Below are positions 41,901-64,000 of a stretch of 64,000 bases of DNA, one piece after another (the stretch's first letter is position 1; the number at the start of each line of letters is the position of its first letter). The position numbers and the translations under genes were made by a program. The notes beneath the pieces are model-generated. The model worked only from the letters and a program-made list of their open reading frames with translations. It was not told the origin of the DNA and made no database searches. Where the stretch lies: assembly GCA_934045075.1 (NCBI GenBank), contig OW203724.1, forward strand, positions 1,666,501 to 1,730,500, given 5' to 3'. The stretch is from Yponomeuta sedellus. Its lineage: Eukaryota; Arthropoda; Insecta; Lepidoptera; Yponomeutidae.

Positions 41901-43994
41901 CGACTGTTAGGCGGTACGAAGTTCGCTGGGTCAGCTAGTGTTTTATAAAGATATGCAAAAATAATTAACTAAGAAAAAATCTCACAGAGAAAATTTCATA
42001 TTAGACTAACTATTTTGCATGGGGGCTCGTAGATCAAATAATTTTGTTATACAAAGACAATATTAAAATATGTCTCAAAATATTTCAGATTACCAAAAGA
42101 GCGTCAGATCTTGCTATTTTCTGCTACGTTCCCACTAAGTGTTAAGCAGTTCATGGAGAAACACCTGAGAGAACCTTATGAAATAAATCTTATGGAAGAA
42201 TTAACATTAAAAGGTGTTACGCAATATTACGCATTTGTACAGGAAAGGCAGAAAGTGCATTGTTTAAATACACTTTTCTCTAAGGTATGTACCCTTCCAA
42301 ACCATCCATCTTTCATATAACTTTATCCAAATATTATGACAAGATACATAAGATTGCCTTATTAACAGTGGAATTCTTCTTATCATGAATGTCCTGACTC
42401 ATCTTAAAACCGGTCAGCACTTCAGTCTTTTCATCTTACTTCAACAGCCTTTGAACTTGTGAACATGATGATATGTTTGGATTCCCCTTCACTTTCTATA
42501 AGTGATAAATCCGATTCTGATTCATACATACATAAGACAGCTAACTTTTGCTTGGCTATAACTTGATTTCATGCTGTAAATGTTGATCCATTGCATATAC
42601 GTGAATAACGTGTAAACTTTACCCAACCCAAATGCTTCTTATTTGAAAGAGTTATTGTATTTCCAGTTGCAAATAAATCAGTCTATAATATTCTGCAACT
42701 CGACGCAGCGCGTAGAGCTGCTTGCCAAGAAGATAACAGAGCTGGGCTACTGTTGCTATTACATCCACGCGCGCATGGCGCAGGCGCACCGCAACCGCGT
42801 CTTCCACGACTTCCGCGCCGGGCTTTGCCGCAACCTGGTGTGCTCCGACCTGTTCACGCGCGGCATTGACGTCCAGGCAGTCAACGTTGTCATCAATTTC
42901 GACTTCCCGCGCATGGCGGAGACCTACCTGCATCGCATCGGCCGCTCTGGACGTTTCGGGCACTTGGGTAATTAATTCTTTGGGTCCATTCTAATACACT
43001 ACAACCACATCATCTTGCAGCTTCTTGGTTATGGTACATGTCAATCCTTTCATGATGAATGACTGCTCAACTATATTTTTCATGGAAGGAACTTAAGATG
43101 GACACTTCCCACAGTTCACTAACTAGCTGTATGACGTTTCCCTCTTAAGTTCTAAAATAGTTCTTAGAGCTATTTTATTGAATCAATGATTTTACAATTC
43201 CCTACACATAAACTTTAATGGTTGATTGTTAGCACCCAATTTCGTATTTGTACCAAAGAAATGATTAGAACTCATAAATTGATCGGGTTGGGTGAATTAA
43301 GCAGCATATCATATTCATCCTTATCTATAGGCAATACTGCAAGGCACAGGGCTTGGATGTCCATTGCTGCAATTTTGAACACCTTACCTCCTATTGTACT
43401 GACTGTTACTACAATATACAAAATATACTATGAACAGCTGTCACTTAGCCAAAGTGCACACGAAAAGAAACAACTGACTGATGTTAATTACAGCCTTGTA
43501 ATGGAAATACACTAATATAGCCGAGTATCATAAAACCATAATTTGAACTACATTAGTACATTACATAGGAAAGTACATTATCTGTGGGTTAATCGAACTT
43601 GCAGTGTTCATCGAATTTTCATAGTAAACCATTAATTGCAGTTCTATCAAACCTGTCCCTGATTTCCTCACAATATTTTCCTTCCCTATAAGCTAGTGCT
43701 TCTGTTACTACTATTAATTCTGAAAAGCACATAACAGAAAAGTTATTGGTACATGCAAGTGCCTCAGCGTTCCGATCCACTGGCACTGCTCGGGTTCTGT
43801 TGTGAATACCGTGTCATGTATGGCGTGTGTTGTGCGCAGGTATCGCGATCAACCTAATAACGTACGAGGATCGGTTCGCCCTGCACCGCATTGAGCAGGA
43901 GCTGGGCACGGAGATCAAGCCCATCCCGAAGGTGATCGACCCCGCGCTGTATGTGGCGCGTCCGTCCGAGGAGGACGACTCCGTGAACAAGTAA
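32961..43994 (+). CDS. me31B: DEAD-box RNA helicase Me31B/DDX6, eight coding exons, 442 aa
   Basis: It is an ATP-dependent RNA helicase of P-bodies and germ granules that represses translation and promotes decapping. Exons: 32961-33025, 33116-33197, 34005-34211, 34385-34556, 34714-34864, 42089-42284, 42667-42967, 43840-43994. All junctions are GT-AG and sum to 1329 bases in one frame. Motifs in order: [13 protein letters not shown] (N-terminal conserved), [15 protein letters not shown] (Q motif), AKNGTGKT (I), PTRELALQ (Ia), TPGR (Ib), DEAD (II), SAT (III), SIIFCNSTQ (IV), TRGID (V) and [10 protein letters not shown] (VI). The protein is somewhat shorter than the fly one (459) and complete. 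Intron 5 is 7.2 kb, filled with transposons. Convergent with Prp40. Confidence 0.97.
33441..33544. repeat. Palindromic MITE in me31B intron 2
   Basis: Perfect 30-bp arms (TAGCATTAAAAAGTGATAAT... and complement) enclose 44 bases that contain a smaller hairpin (ccgccaattttggcgg). Flanking words match those of the 25954-26018 palindrome. Confidence 0.75.
36438..39374 (-). CDS. LINE ORF2: endonuclease and reverse transcriptase (978 aa)
   Basis: N-terminal AP-type endonuclease: [34 protein letters not shown] and a [10 protein letters not shown] motif around residue 240. The reverse transcriptase follows: [59 protein letters not shown] and the catalytic FADDTALV near residue 690. A C-terminal region with no obvious RNase H ends at SENLLAITR. 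The frame is fully open, so the copy is young and may still be active. Confidence 0.93.
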   Translation of the reverse strand: MDNDLLEVLDGLDRLVVSNAMTCDPEICSTIIGPSNKQLKFLVQNIRSIQCNLDNFNVLLSRIKVDPDVIIFTECWLSTADIIPQILNYQYYTTTDNYNQNDGVLVYIKNSITTHTYEPVLHEANCLISIFHNKTALVSIYRPPSFNNIDSFITSLGALLDSLVKYQNIILVGDLNINIIPSALNQNSQNYLNLLASHGLLPAHELPTRLDNCIDHIFLKSKLYSKTLIINNSVTDHSTMLLSIDLKNRPLEKRTCITKINYTQIKNTLENTDFSLVYNSGDCNVAADHLVSSLSKVIMENTIKVNCSRKKAPIKPWITTGLVRCMKNRDKLHYKSKKCPEDLILRATYTRYRNFCTGLLRKIKLNYERTELEKAAKSSIKSTWQVINDLTNYKTKTSASKDLLQSSVSPKDLANQVNEYFGNVGKLLAENLIKQSPPTIDSSTFTNANSSLVLLDTDLSEVIATINSLKSSSTAGIDSISSNIVKQNKNILAGLLVHITNLSFKTGTFPNAFKGALIIPVHKAGDKKLISNYRPISILPALSKILEKLINKRLVNFLEKTNFFSSNQYGFRRGVSTADAVSDLTDSLVRRLDKGDKCLAIFLDIAKAFDTVAVPLLLTKLERAGIRGLQLDLFKDYLTNRTQCVKISDVSSGNLLITYGIPQGSVLGPTLFLIYLNEMCNLKIANCGIYTFADDTALVFKGSSWKSVYDSAQLGFNIVSKWLHNNLLNLNVAKTKYMQFSIRNQRNTMPCSIFAHSINCLNKDTLVDCDCPVLHNTDSIRYLGIIIDSHLTFKHHVNSLSSRVRKIMAILKRLRLVADPKLIKTVYYALCQSLLTYCIDTWGGVGKTILLPLEIAQRAVLKVGFCLPRRYPTASLYQNIKVLTVRQLFILKTILRTHSLKCVLNPDRRRLDIVYKNPKFKTFFANRFHCFLGMFLYNKLNKILVLTSLNSFKCKQTVINYLQTLPYRDSENLLAITR
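39375..39756. other. Spacer between LINE ORF1 and ORF2
   Basis: AT-rich, no motif recognised. It is longer than the usual overlap or short gap between the two ORFs of such elements. Confidence 0.4.
39757..40704 (-). CDS. LINE ORF1: coiled-coil RNA-binding protein (315 aa)
   Basis: I start at [13 protein letters not shown] (40704); the seven codons before it have no ATG. The protein has an N-terminal disordered Pro/Ser/Lys part, a long coiled coil (about residues 60-150: [33 protein letters not shown]) and a C-terminal domain ([47 protein letters not shown]). This order matches ORF1 proteins with a coiled coil followed by an RRM-like and C-terminal domain. No zinc knuckles are seen. Confidence 0.8.
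   Translation of the reverse strand: MPKTARSPPSERKTAPLQAAPPNATASPGSDVEDDYQNVTFRSAGRTKRMSEDFDGFKREMLRLFREFTVNQNSRLDSLEEHIKQVGSQIVVIQDSNLSIEKSMNDMSDSIRAFDTKISNLEQERLTISTKIQTLEDNLEEVHRNSIKTCIELRNVPKKVRETKQDLFDYTIKLAQHLQLSLQANNLRDVHRLPSTKDKTHSSIKIEFQNTLQKTELLTSIKQYNRAHPTANLSSSALGLGGQPCQIYASELLTHKTKHLHSLAREFKKTFKYAFIWTTGGRVYLRKEEGSPHILLRSEEQLNNLRKVAKNIENI
41760..41938 (+). mobile_element. Helitron-like non-autonomous fragment
   Basis: It begins TCTTCTATAATATAAAAATG and ends GGGTCAGCTAG followed by T, inserted between A and T without target duplication. These are the TC...CTAG hallmarks of Helitrons, and the sequence type is common in Lepidoptera. It lies inside the Tc1-like element. Confidence 0.65.
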
Positions 43995-44890
43995 CGCCTC
44001 AGCGCCCGCGCCCGTGCCGCGCCCGCGCCCCTGCTCTTTGGATATAGTAAAAAACTACAAAAACAAAAAAACTATATTTGTAAAGTGTAATGAATTTAAC
44101 GAAAATTGTGTCTTGTAAATAGTTTTTTTTTTCGTGATATAAGACTTACGACATCTGTCGACTTGGTGGTAACTGTGAACTTTTATGGAGAAGATATGCA
44201 TGTTAATGAGTGACTTTCAGTGAAGCCTTCCAGATCCATATTGGATCCCGGGACTGGCGAACGCCCAGGACACATGTTGGATTGGTGAGTTTTGTTAAAA
44301 TATAAAATATTTATCTGGATTGTCAAGAGTCTACCTAAATTTATCCAATGATCATTACATAAATTGTGGTAGACTTTCGAAAAACGATTGAAGCCGACTA
44401 CCCATCTTTTATAATTGAGCTAGCACCAAGTTATTTTACCTTATTTATGAAAACCTTTGAACAAATATATGGGTGGGTCGGAAGTAAGTCTAGCTCAATG
44501 CAAATTATTTAAAATTTATAAATAACTTTGTAAATGTCAACTTGTTTGGCTTAACAATATTAAGGGAACAACATTCTAAGAGCATTATATTTTTATGTCA
44601 AACAAAGTTTACATGTGTGTAATTCAGTTTCAATATTGTCTTATGCTTGAGGCAGTATTATGCAGTATCAAGTCGTCTGGTTTAATTGTTATTATCCACA
44701 TTGTTTTACAATTTTGAACAAGCGCTTGAACACAGCTGGCTAACTTCAGTGCCTTTGAAGCACAAATTGCAGGGTAGGCAAGTGGCATGGTGCAAAAGCT
44801 CAGAAAACCTTGTCACTTGTGAAATTAATTATTAATTAATTCCCCTACCCTGATCTTTAAAAAGCCAATAAAATTATTACATCTTAAGCT
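43995..44890 (+). other. me31B 3' UTR
   Basis: It runs from the stop to a polyadenylation signal AATAAA at 44867-44872. The alternative AAAACAAAAAAAC-rich tract just after the stop is not a signal. Longer 3' ends are possible. Confidence 0.5.
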
Positions 44891-47059
44891 GTGACATAAC
44901 AAGGCATGGGAATGGCTCATTCTGTATCGACTTGCAGACATGGGTCATCCCTGTGTCTAAAGGGGTTTTATTTAGAGAGCTTTTAGTTGACATTAGGAAC
45001 TTTGCATTTTGCTCTCTGGGGCGTCAATTCGGGATTTCAAGTGAAGAGATTTTCAATTGCTCAGTATGTTTGTTAACTGCACATTCTTAGAAGTCAAATG
45101 CCTACTTTGTATGTGCACTGCCATGAAAAGATTGGTACTATAATCAAATCAATCCACAGATAAATTCACTGATATTTAAAAGCATTTTTATTTAGATATT
45201 TTGTCTTATGATGAGACAATGTAGTCACACCATTTGTATACAAACTACATGAAGATATTCTAATTCATCTGTGTTATGTTTCCACAAGGCTTTTATATTT
45301 TATTTATGATTCCAGTGTACACTTGTACAAATAACAATATATACAATTTGGAAGACTAATAATAATCAAGTTCTGAAGATAATTTGAGCAAAGGTATAAA
45401 AAAAATTACTGACTATTTGATATATCAAATGAATCCAAAGCTAGTGATAAACATTGATCTGTGATAAAAGTGAGTTCATGTTTGTCTGGCCTGTTTAAAG
45501 TATTCTTTTTTAATCTGAAGTGTATGGGAAAATAGTAATTTTGTAGTCTTCCATTTTTAGTTGATTGATAAGGAACACTAGTTAATGGAGTCAATAGAAT
45601 TCATTGCTACTGCACCAGTGTAACAAATACATTTACTCTATAGTAAATTTGACTGCATAACTATTGCAGTCAAATTAACAAAATGAATGTAAGTGAATTG
45701 CCAGATAAAATGTTGCAGTCTTATTTATTAAAAGTCGATTCCATTAAAACAGAAAACTCTTAATAAGGAGTTAAGGCTGCTTTATAAGAGGAGTTCCTGC
45801 TATAAACCAGCGTTAACTTCGTCATAACATGTTATTGAAAATAAGTCTTAAAACCATTCTTATGGTGAGCTGATGGGAATCAAGTGAGATCAGAAATCTA
45901 AAGGAAGAGTGTTTGTAACCGATTTTTTTTATAAATAAGACCATAGTAGATATAATTTTGCTATTAAGGCTCCACTTCACAGTAGTCGTGCGAAGTTAAG
46001 AGAATTCGAATTATTAACAGTCTGTCAAGAAATTAGTGTTATTTGGCCACTTTACGACATAAGATTTTCTGTTTTTTTGGGTGTTAGTAATTCTATTATT
46101 TACTAAGCATAAAAGGTCCTATTTTAAATCAAATCATGTTTTAGGTACCTATGCCTTTTCTGTTTCACATATGGCTGTCTTACTTCATGTAGGTAGGCCG
46201 AAATTGAAGGTGGCCATTAGGAGCTAACCTTATTTGTAATAATTCGTTGCAGGATGTACTGAACCATGAAAATAAACTCTTCACGCAATTTTTTATTTTT
46301 TATTCTGTCTTATGTGAATCCAACCTGTAGTTCTTGCAGCATAAGAAGAACGCACTATGGAGAGCACATGTCATCTCTGCACGGCACTGCATACTCCCGT
46401 CCATTACTGCATCGCGTAGACAAAATATTTCACACGATGCGAACGCGGAGCAGTCTTCCTAAATGCCTACCCAGACGAGGGACTATCCCCCGGGTACTTT
46501 TTTCCCGTCGATATAGAGCTCTTATAAATTGAATCGAATAACGCACACGAAGGACTAAAAGTACCCCGTACAAAAAGTCCCTCAAGTTACAGAGGACATC
46601 AAGAGACCGGACTGGACAAAAGTTCGGTGTTTTCTTTTAAACTCCTTTTCATTTTCAACTTCATGTAAATTGCAACACAAATCTGAGAATATTTGCTTGC
46701 ATAACGTACGCTTCACTCAATTTGCGTGGAAGAAATGGCCGCACTCCGTAGGCGTTAAGTCCGCGACGAGTACTCTGAGGACATTTTTTTCGATTCAAGA
46801 GACTTGTCCCCAAGGGATAAAAGACTCGTCTCGCAGGCCTCAAAAGACTTGCAATGTACCTACATAGAAACGACGTAGTAAACCATGCATTGTAGTGCCA
46901 TGAAACAGACACGAATTACCTATTCCACTTTGCCCCACTGTTCTGGGGCAGATTCCACTAGTAAATTCTTATGTTATAAATAATATACTAGCTAGATTGC
47001 CAAAGTTCGCATCGGCATTTAGTGTCCCTTGATTCACATGAGTAAAAAAAAATCCTCGT
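44891..47059. other. Intergenic DNA, no gene recognised
   Basis: Short open frames at 46266-46532 and 46661-46912 show no family features. 46330-46870 is GC-richer than its surroundings and contains 'aaaagtaccccgta' and 'cccgggtacttttt', complementary words that suggest an eroded element. Confidence 0.4.
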
Positions 47060-47114
47060 CGTCTCAGGGGGACCAGGAGTCCGGGTACTTAAAATTACCT
47101 ATTTCTTGATAAAA

Positions 47115-47262
47115 AAAACTCCCATCACTCGTCCTGGTCCCAAAAGGATGGTCTGTACTGTGGTACCCAGACAGGGACACATGGAAATGCACCCAGACTG
47201 AGGCCATGTGTACAAATGTCTTAGTGGGATTTGATCCCACGACCACCGGCACGGTTATCAAA
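47115..47262 (-). repeat. tRNA-derived SINE
   Basis: The minus strand has a B-box-like GGGATCAAATCCC near its start. The body is CATGGCCTCAGTCTGGGTG and GGTACCACAGTACAG, the same family as 566-783. Confidence 0.65.
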
Positions 47263-47435
47263 TGTGACTTATATTCTCTGAGTACGTTGACTTATGTCGC
47301 GGCCAATCTTCATATTTCGATCTCATCGTCAATGCTATGTCATTGTAACATTATTTTTTACAGTGCCAACTCAGTTTTTTAAGTTGGAGCCGTATTTTCC
47401 CAGTGATGTCAATATCTTAAATAGGATAATTTTAT

Positions 47436-47665
47436 GTAGCCTCGATTGTGTCCCACTGCTGGGCAAAGGCTTCCCCTTTTGTCTTCCACTCCTCCCTATT
47501 CATGGCCACCTCCTGCCAGCCCGGCAGAAAGGTCGTGAGGTCGTCCCGCCATCTCCACATGGGTCGGCCAAGTTTGCGATATCCGTCGCGCGGAGCCCAG
47601 TCAGTGACGATTTTTGCCCACCTCTCTGGGCCCATACGGCTTAGATGACCCGCCCAATTCCACTT
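47436..47665 (-). pseudogene. 3' ORF end of an RTE-like LINE
   Basis: The frame encodes LKWNWAGHLSRMGPERW, KLGRPMWRWRDDL, and WKTKGEAFAQQWDT before the stop. This is the conserved LINE C-terminal tail. The same family ends at 63240-63400. Confidence 0.75.
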
Positions 47666-47779
47666 CAGCTTAGCGGTTTACCTAATAGGTCCTTAAATGG
47701 AAACATTTTACCCGTTTTGACAAATTGGTTTTTATGTAGCTCTAAGAATCGAAAAAGAAGTAGGTAGATACCTATACTA

Positions 47780-47945
47780 TTTTAATTTTTAATGCACTAA
47801 CCCGTGCTAAGTACAATTTTACCTGATGCCGGTGAGTCGCCCATTAGCTCAGTTGGAAAGAGCGCTGGCACGGATAGCCAGAGGTCGCGGGTTCGAATCC
47901 CGGCATGGGTGGAATTTTTAGCCTCTAAATAGGTTTTTAAAAGTA
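47780..47945 (+). repeat. tRNA-derived SINE
   Basis: A box TAGCTCAGTTGG and B box GGGTTCGAATCCC lie about 40 bases apart. The tRNA-like fold has C at position 33 and a mismatch in the T stem. Shares flanks with 22838-22995. Confidence 0.75.
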
Positions 47946-48920
47946 GGTACCTCTTCACCATAAAGAGGGAAATAAATATGAGTTATATTATTAATAAAAT
48001 GAAATGTCAGATATTCGAGCTGTTTGTTTTATTACACATTTTTCAGTCCATTTGGTAATATAGGCTGTGAGGAATGACCATTTAAAAGTAGATTATAGGT
48101 CACTTCATCCTACCAGAGATGTCACAATGTAAAACCAATCTACAATAATGTAGAAACATTCTTAATAGATTTCACACAATGCTTAGACTTAATACTTTAA
48201 CACAGTAAAAACATTGCTGACACGGCTTGTATACTCAACTATACTTGAGACAATATGGTAGTGGAGTTATGTAAACCCTTACATACGTGCACTCTATTTC
48301 TTTACATTAAAGACAATTTTGCAACACAACTGTAAAGGTTGACCTGCCGAGTGTAGTGATCTAACAATATTAGTACTATAGCGCGCATGTGTGCTCTACT
48401 ATGATAGAACAGAGTAAGGAAATATATGTATTTTTCACAACCCCCGAGATGTTAGGCCTCGACAATTAAATAACCAATTAGAGTTGTGTTTACACACGGA
48501 TAATAGCGTGAATACATAAAATAGAAAGAGCAATCAGTGAAAAACATAGTACCTGTATAGGTGAGTACAGGCGAAAAAGGAGCGCGTACGCTCTAGTGGC
48601 TACTGAGTTGAGAATTTCACAAAGTAAATATTAAAGTGTCATAATGTATTTTCTGATTACTAATTACGAGATACACAGATACAAAAGCATTTATTCAGTG
48701 AGATTCTCAATTCAGAATCCAGTGGTAAGTATAGTATTTAAGTATACAACTACGAGTAAAGTTCTGCAGTCGGTGAGCACAGTTTACATGGAGGTACATC
48801 GAAGCTTCGGAGCTCCGAACCTAGTTCGCTAAACAGCCTTCATAGTTCAATATTAAAAGTGTAAGAAAATCCCCAAATCTACCTAAAAAGGAGGCGCCCT
48901 AATCGTTAATACCAACAATA
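47946..48920. other. Intergenic DNA between convergent gene ends
   Basis: No coding signal or named repeat. Together with the Prp40 3' UTR it separates the two convergent host genes. Confidence 0.45.
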
Positions 48921-48926
48921 TTTATT
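48921..48926 (-). terminator. Polyadenylation signal of Prp40
   Basis: TTTATT on +, AATAAA on -, about 335 bases after the Prp40 stop. Likely end of a short 3' UTR (48900-49259). Confidence 0.5.
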
Positions 48927-49259
48927 ACGGGGGCGACAACTTGAACATAACAAAAATATATATAACAGCAGCGGCTACACACCTAGAACATTAAAATGTA
49001 CGGCACTTCTAGGTGTTACCATCTTGAAGCTATAAAGTATTCCAACCGCAGTAAGCAATATTCGGTTCAGCTATGACATAAGGTCACACACATCCACACG
49101 TGGGTCTACAATCAACGTCCCGTTAAACGCAGACGCACGTGCGGGCGAATTGAGCGTGTAATTGAAACCGTGTTCAGTCCGGAGGGCGAGATTAGGGGGT
49201 CCATGTGCGTAGTGTGCATTAAACTCAGTCCGGAGGTTGAGGTGGGGGCCGGCGGGCGC

Positions 49260-62833
<13,574 letters not shown>

Positions 62834-62872
62834 CTACAGTTCACAATTGCAGTTTAAAGGGTTTATTTATGC

Positions 62873-63236
62873 ATCGCTCGTAGCCCCGGCTGCCTGAGTG
62901 ATCTTAAACGATCACGAAGGTTAAGCAACATAGGGCGCGTTCAGTGAATGGATCGGTGACCGTCTATGACTAACGCTAGCGGCATTTTTTCGAGCGGTCC
63001 CGTGCTTCGCAAGGCACGCTAAGCAGTTGGTGCCGGCTGCCGTCGATAGATGGCAGTCGTTAAGTCAAGTCGGAGGCCTTAGGATGGCTTGAAAACTTCT
63101 GACAGTAAGACCAGCCACTAGTCTTGCGAGCCTCCACCAATCCGGACTTGGCCCCCGTGGTGGAGTATGGCCTATACCTTCCTTAGGAAGAGACTCGTGC
63201 CCCTCAGTGGGGACATAATGGGTTGTTGATGATGAT
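62873..63236 (+). repeat. 5S rRNA-derived SINE, best copy
   Basis: GATCACGAAGGTTAAGCAAC, ATAGGGCGCGTTCAGTGAAT and GGATCGGTGACCGTC match the 5S rRNA internal control region, which also drives RNA polymerase III. The body (GGTGCCGGCTGCCGTCGATA) is shared with the other two copies. Confidence 0.8.
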
Positions 63237-63239
63237 GTT

Positions 63240-63400
63240 TTTTTTATGTAGCCTCCATAATATGAGTGCGCCCCACTGCAGGGCAAAGGCCACCCCCCTT
63301 TTAGACCAAGATTTTCGATCATTTGCCACCTGTGACGACACCTGCAAGAATTTGTCGAAATCATCCCGCCATCGTCTTCTCGGCCGTCCCCGATTATTTA
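63240..63400 (-). pseudogene. RTE-like LINE ORF end
   Basis: The minus strand encodes GRPRRRWRDDFDKFL and KSWSKRGVAFALQWGA, related to 47436-47665. Degenerate. Confidence 0.6.
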
Positions 63401-64000
63401 TAATACATATGTTTTATTTATTTATGAAGAGTTAGGCACCTCATGGAAAGGACAGGTGTAGCCAGCGTTGGCCTGTTTCCCTTGACAAGAAATTATAGAG
63501 AATATCGGTAGCTGACGGCCGTTCCATTCATTAGCCTCTCCACTAACTCCATTAGTGGAGAGGCACAGGAAGAAGGTACATAAAAACGAGATCATGGCAC
63601 CCTCTTTCAAAGTTATCGGCAGCTAACCAAAGCTATTACATAAATATGATTGCTGCGATGCGCCAATAGCCGATAAATAATAAAAATTGCTTTGTTTATC
63701 GCTGGCTACGGAGAACTAAAAAAAATATTTACGTAATACAAAATCTTACAGCATTACAGTCTTAACTAATGCGCTATAAGACTAAACATATGTGATTATA
63801 CTTTACACAGAAACATAACACATTCCACCAATTATGGTGGAAGATCAATAGCAGTGCGTTAGTCGCGCAAAATGTCTGAAATGGTTTAGTTTTGTTTTGT
63901 TCTCCTCAATATTCGGAAGATTAGGAAAAAATTAAATCAGGAAAAATCGAAATTGGTAATTTTACGTGCGTATTGCCACTCCGGATTACATTCAGTAGAC
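63401..64000. other. Prp40 intron continuing past the window, no exon seen
   Basis: A short minus-strand frame (63422-63610) has no family resemblance. 'gaggctaatgaatgg / agtggagagg' words form a weak inverted repeat near 63530-63570. Confidence 0.4.

Larger units (their letters stand above)
34983..42029 (-). mobile_element. Tc1-like transposon in me31B intron 5, split by a LINE
   Basis: Outer ends CAAGCCCCGATGCAAAATAG and the complement of CTATTTTGCATGGGGGCTCG are inverted repeats with TA on both sides. On the minus strand the transposase starts near 41454 ([16 protein letters not shown], then [15 protein letters not shown]). It resumes after the LINE at 35955 ([34 protein letters not shown]) and later shows a QPDRNPI piece near 35490. 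Several stops and shifts make it dead. Without the LINE it would be about 1.9 kb. Confidence 0.8.

Noticed and set aside
46266..46532. 88-codon frame with cysteine pairs
   Set aside because: No family resemblance, no splice context and no second copy to support constraint.
47828..47912. Functional tRNA gene
   Set aside because: Position 33 is C, the T stem has a mismatch, and the same sequence with the same flanks recurs at 22838-22995, so it is a SINE head.

Overview
The window is animal nuclear DNA, almost certainly from an insect and most likely a moth or butterfly. Two host genes have GT-AG introns and clear animal orthologues: the DEAD-box RNA helicase me31B/DDX6 and the U1 snRNP-associated factor Prp40. 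The rest is AT-rich and crowded with lepidopteran-type mobile DNA: tRNA- and 5S-derived SINEs, 3' tails of RTE/CR1-like LINEs, a Helitron end with CTAG, Tc1-like and PIF/Harbinger pieces, and many palindromic MITEs.

Layout. 1-2200: intergenic with one SINE. 2200-16060: an integrated virus of the Polinton/Maverick (adintovirus-like) group. On + it has a small acidic/basic gene with a start codon split by an intron (2308-3837), a broken tandem copy of that gene's last exon (3936-4329), protein-primed family B DNA polymerase (4374-7877) and a small SUMO-motif protein (8566-8928). On - there is a tightly packed block from 15972 down to 9227: packaging ATPase, an unknown gene, a fibre-like coiled coil, retroviral-type integrase with chromodomain, PLA2-domain capsid protein, adenain-like protease, penton-like and double-jelly-roll-like capsid proteins, and an RNase H-like/zinc protein. 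The reading frames are open, except that the PLA2 and protease frames are offset by one base at an A-AAA-AAC run. I found no terminal inverted repeats.

16150-32310: a nest of transposons. A 2.05-kb element with 27-bp inverted repeats and an 8-bp target duplication lies at 29010-31063. A truncated inverted partner lies at 16250-21441 and is itself interrupted by a foldback element. A larger palindrome is built from a THAP-like exon. PIF/Harbinger fragments and a THAP-domain gene remnant are also present.

32850-44900: me31B on +, eight coding exons joining in frame into 442 codons. Its 7.2-kb fifth intron holds a Tc1-like element, with a full two-ORF LINE inside it and a Helitron-like fragment near its right end.

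48920-62833 and beyond the right edge: the last nine coding exons of Prp40 on -, convergent with me31B. Two of its introns are filled by minisatellites. One (55656-56947) repeats the exon-intron junction itself, so that about 35 copies of one 5' splice site lie in tandem; the first six are in frame and 36 bp apart. This array and the PLA2/protease frame junction are the two most unusual signals in the window.
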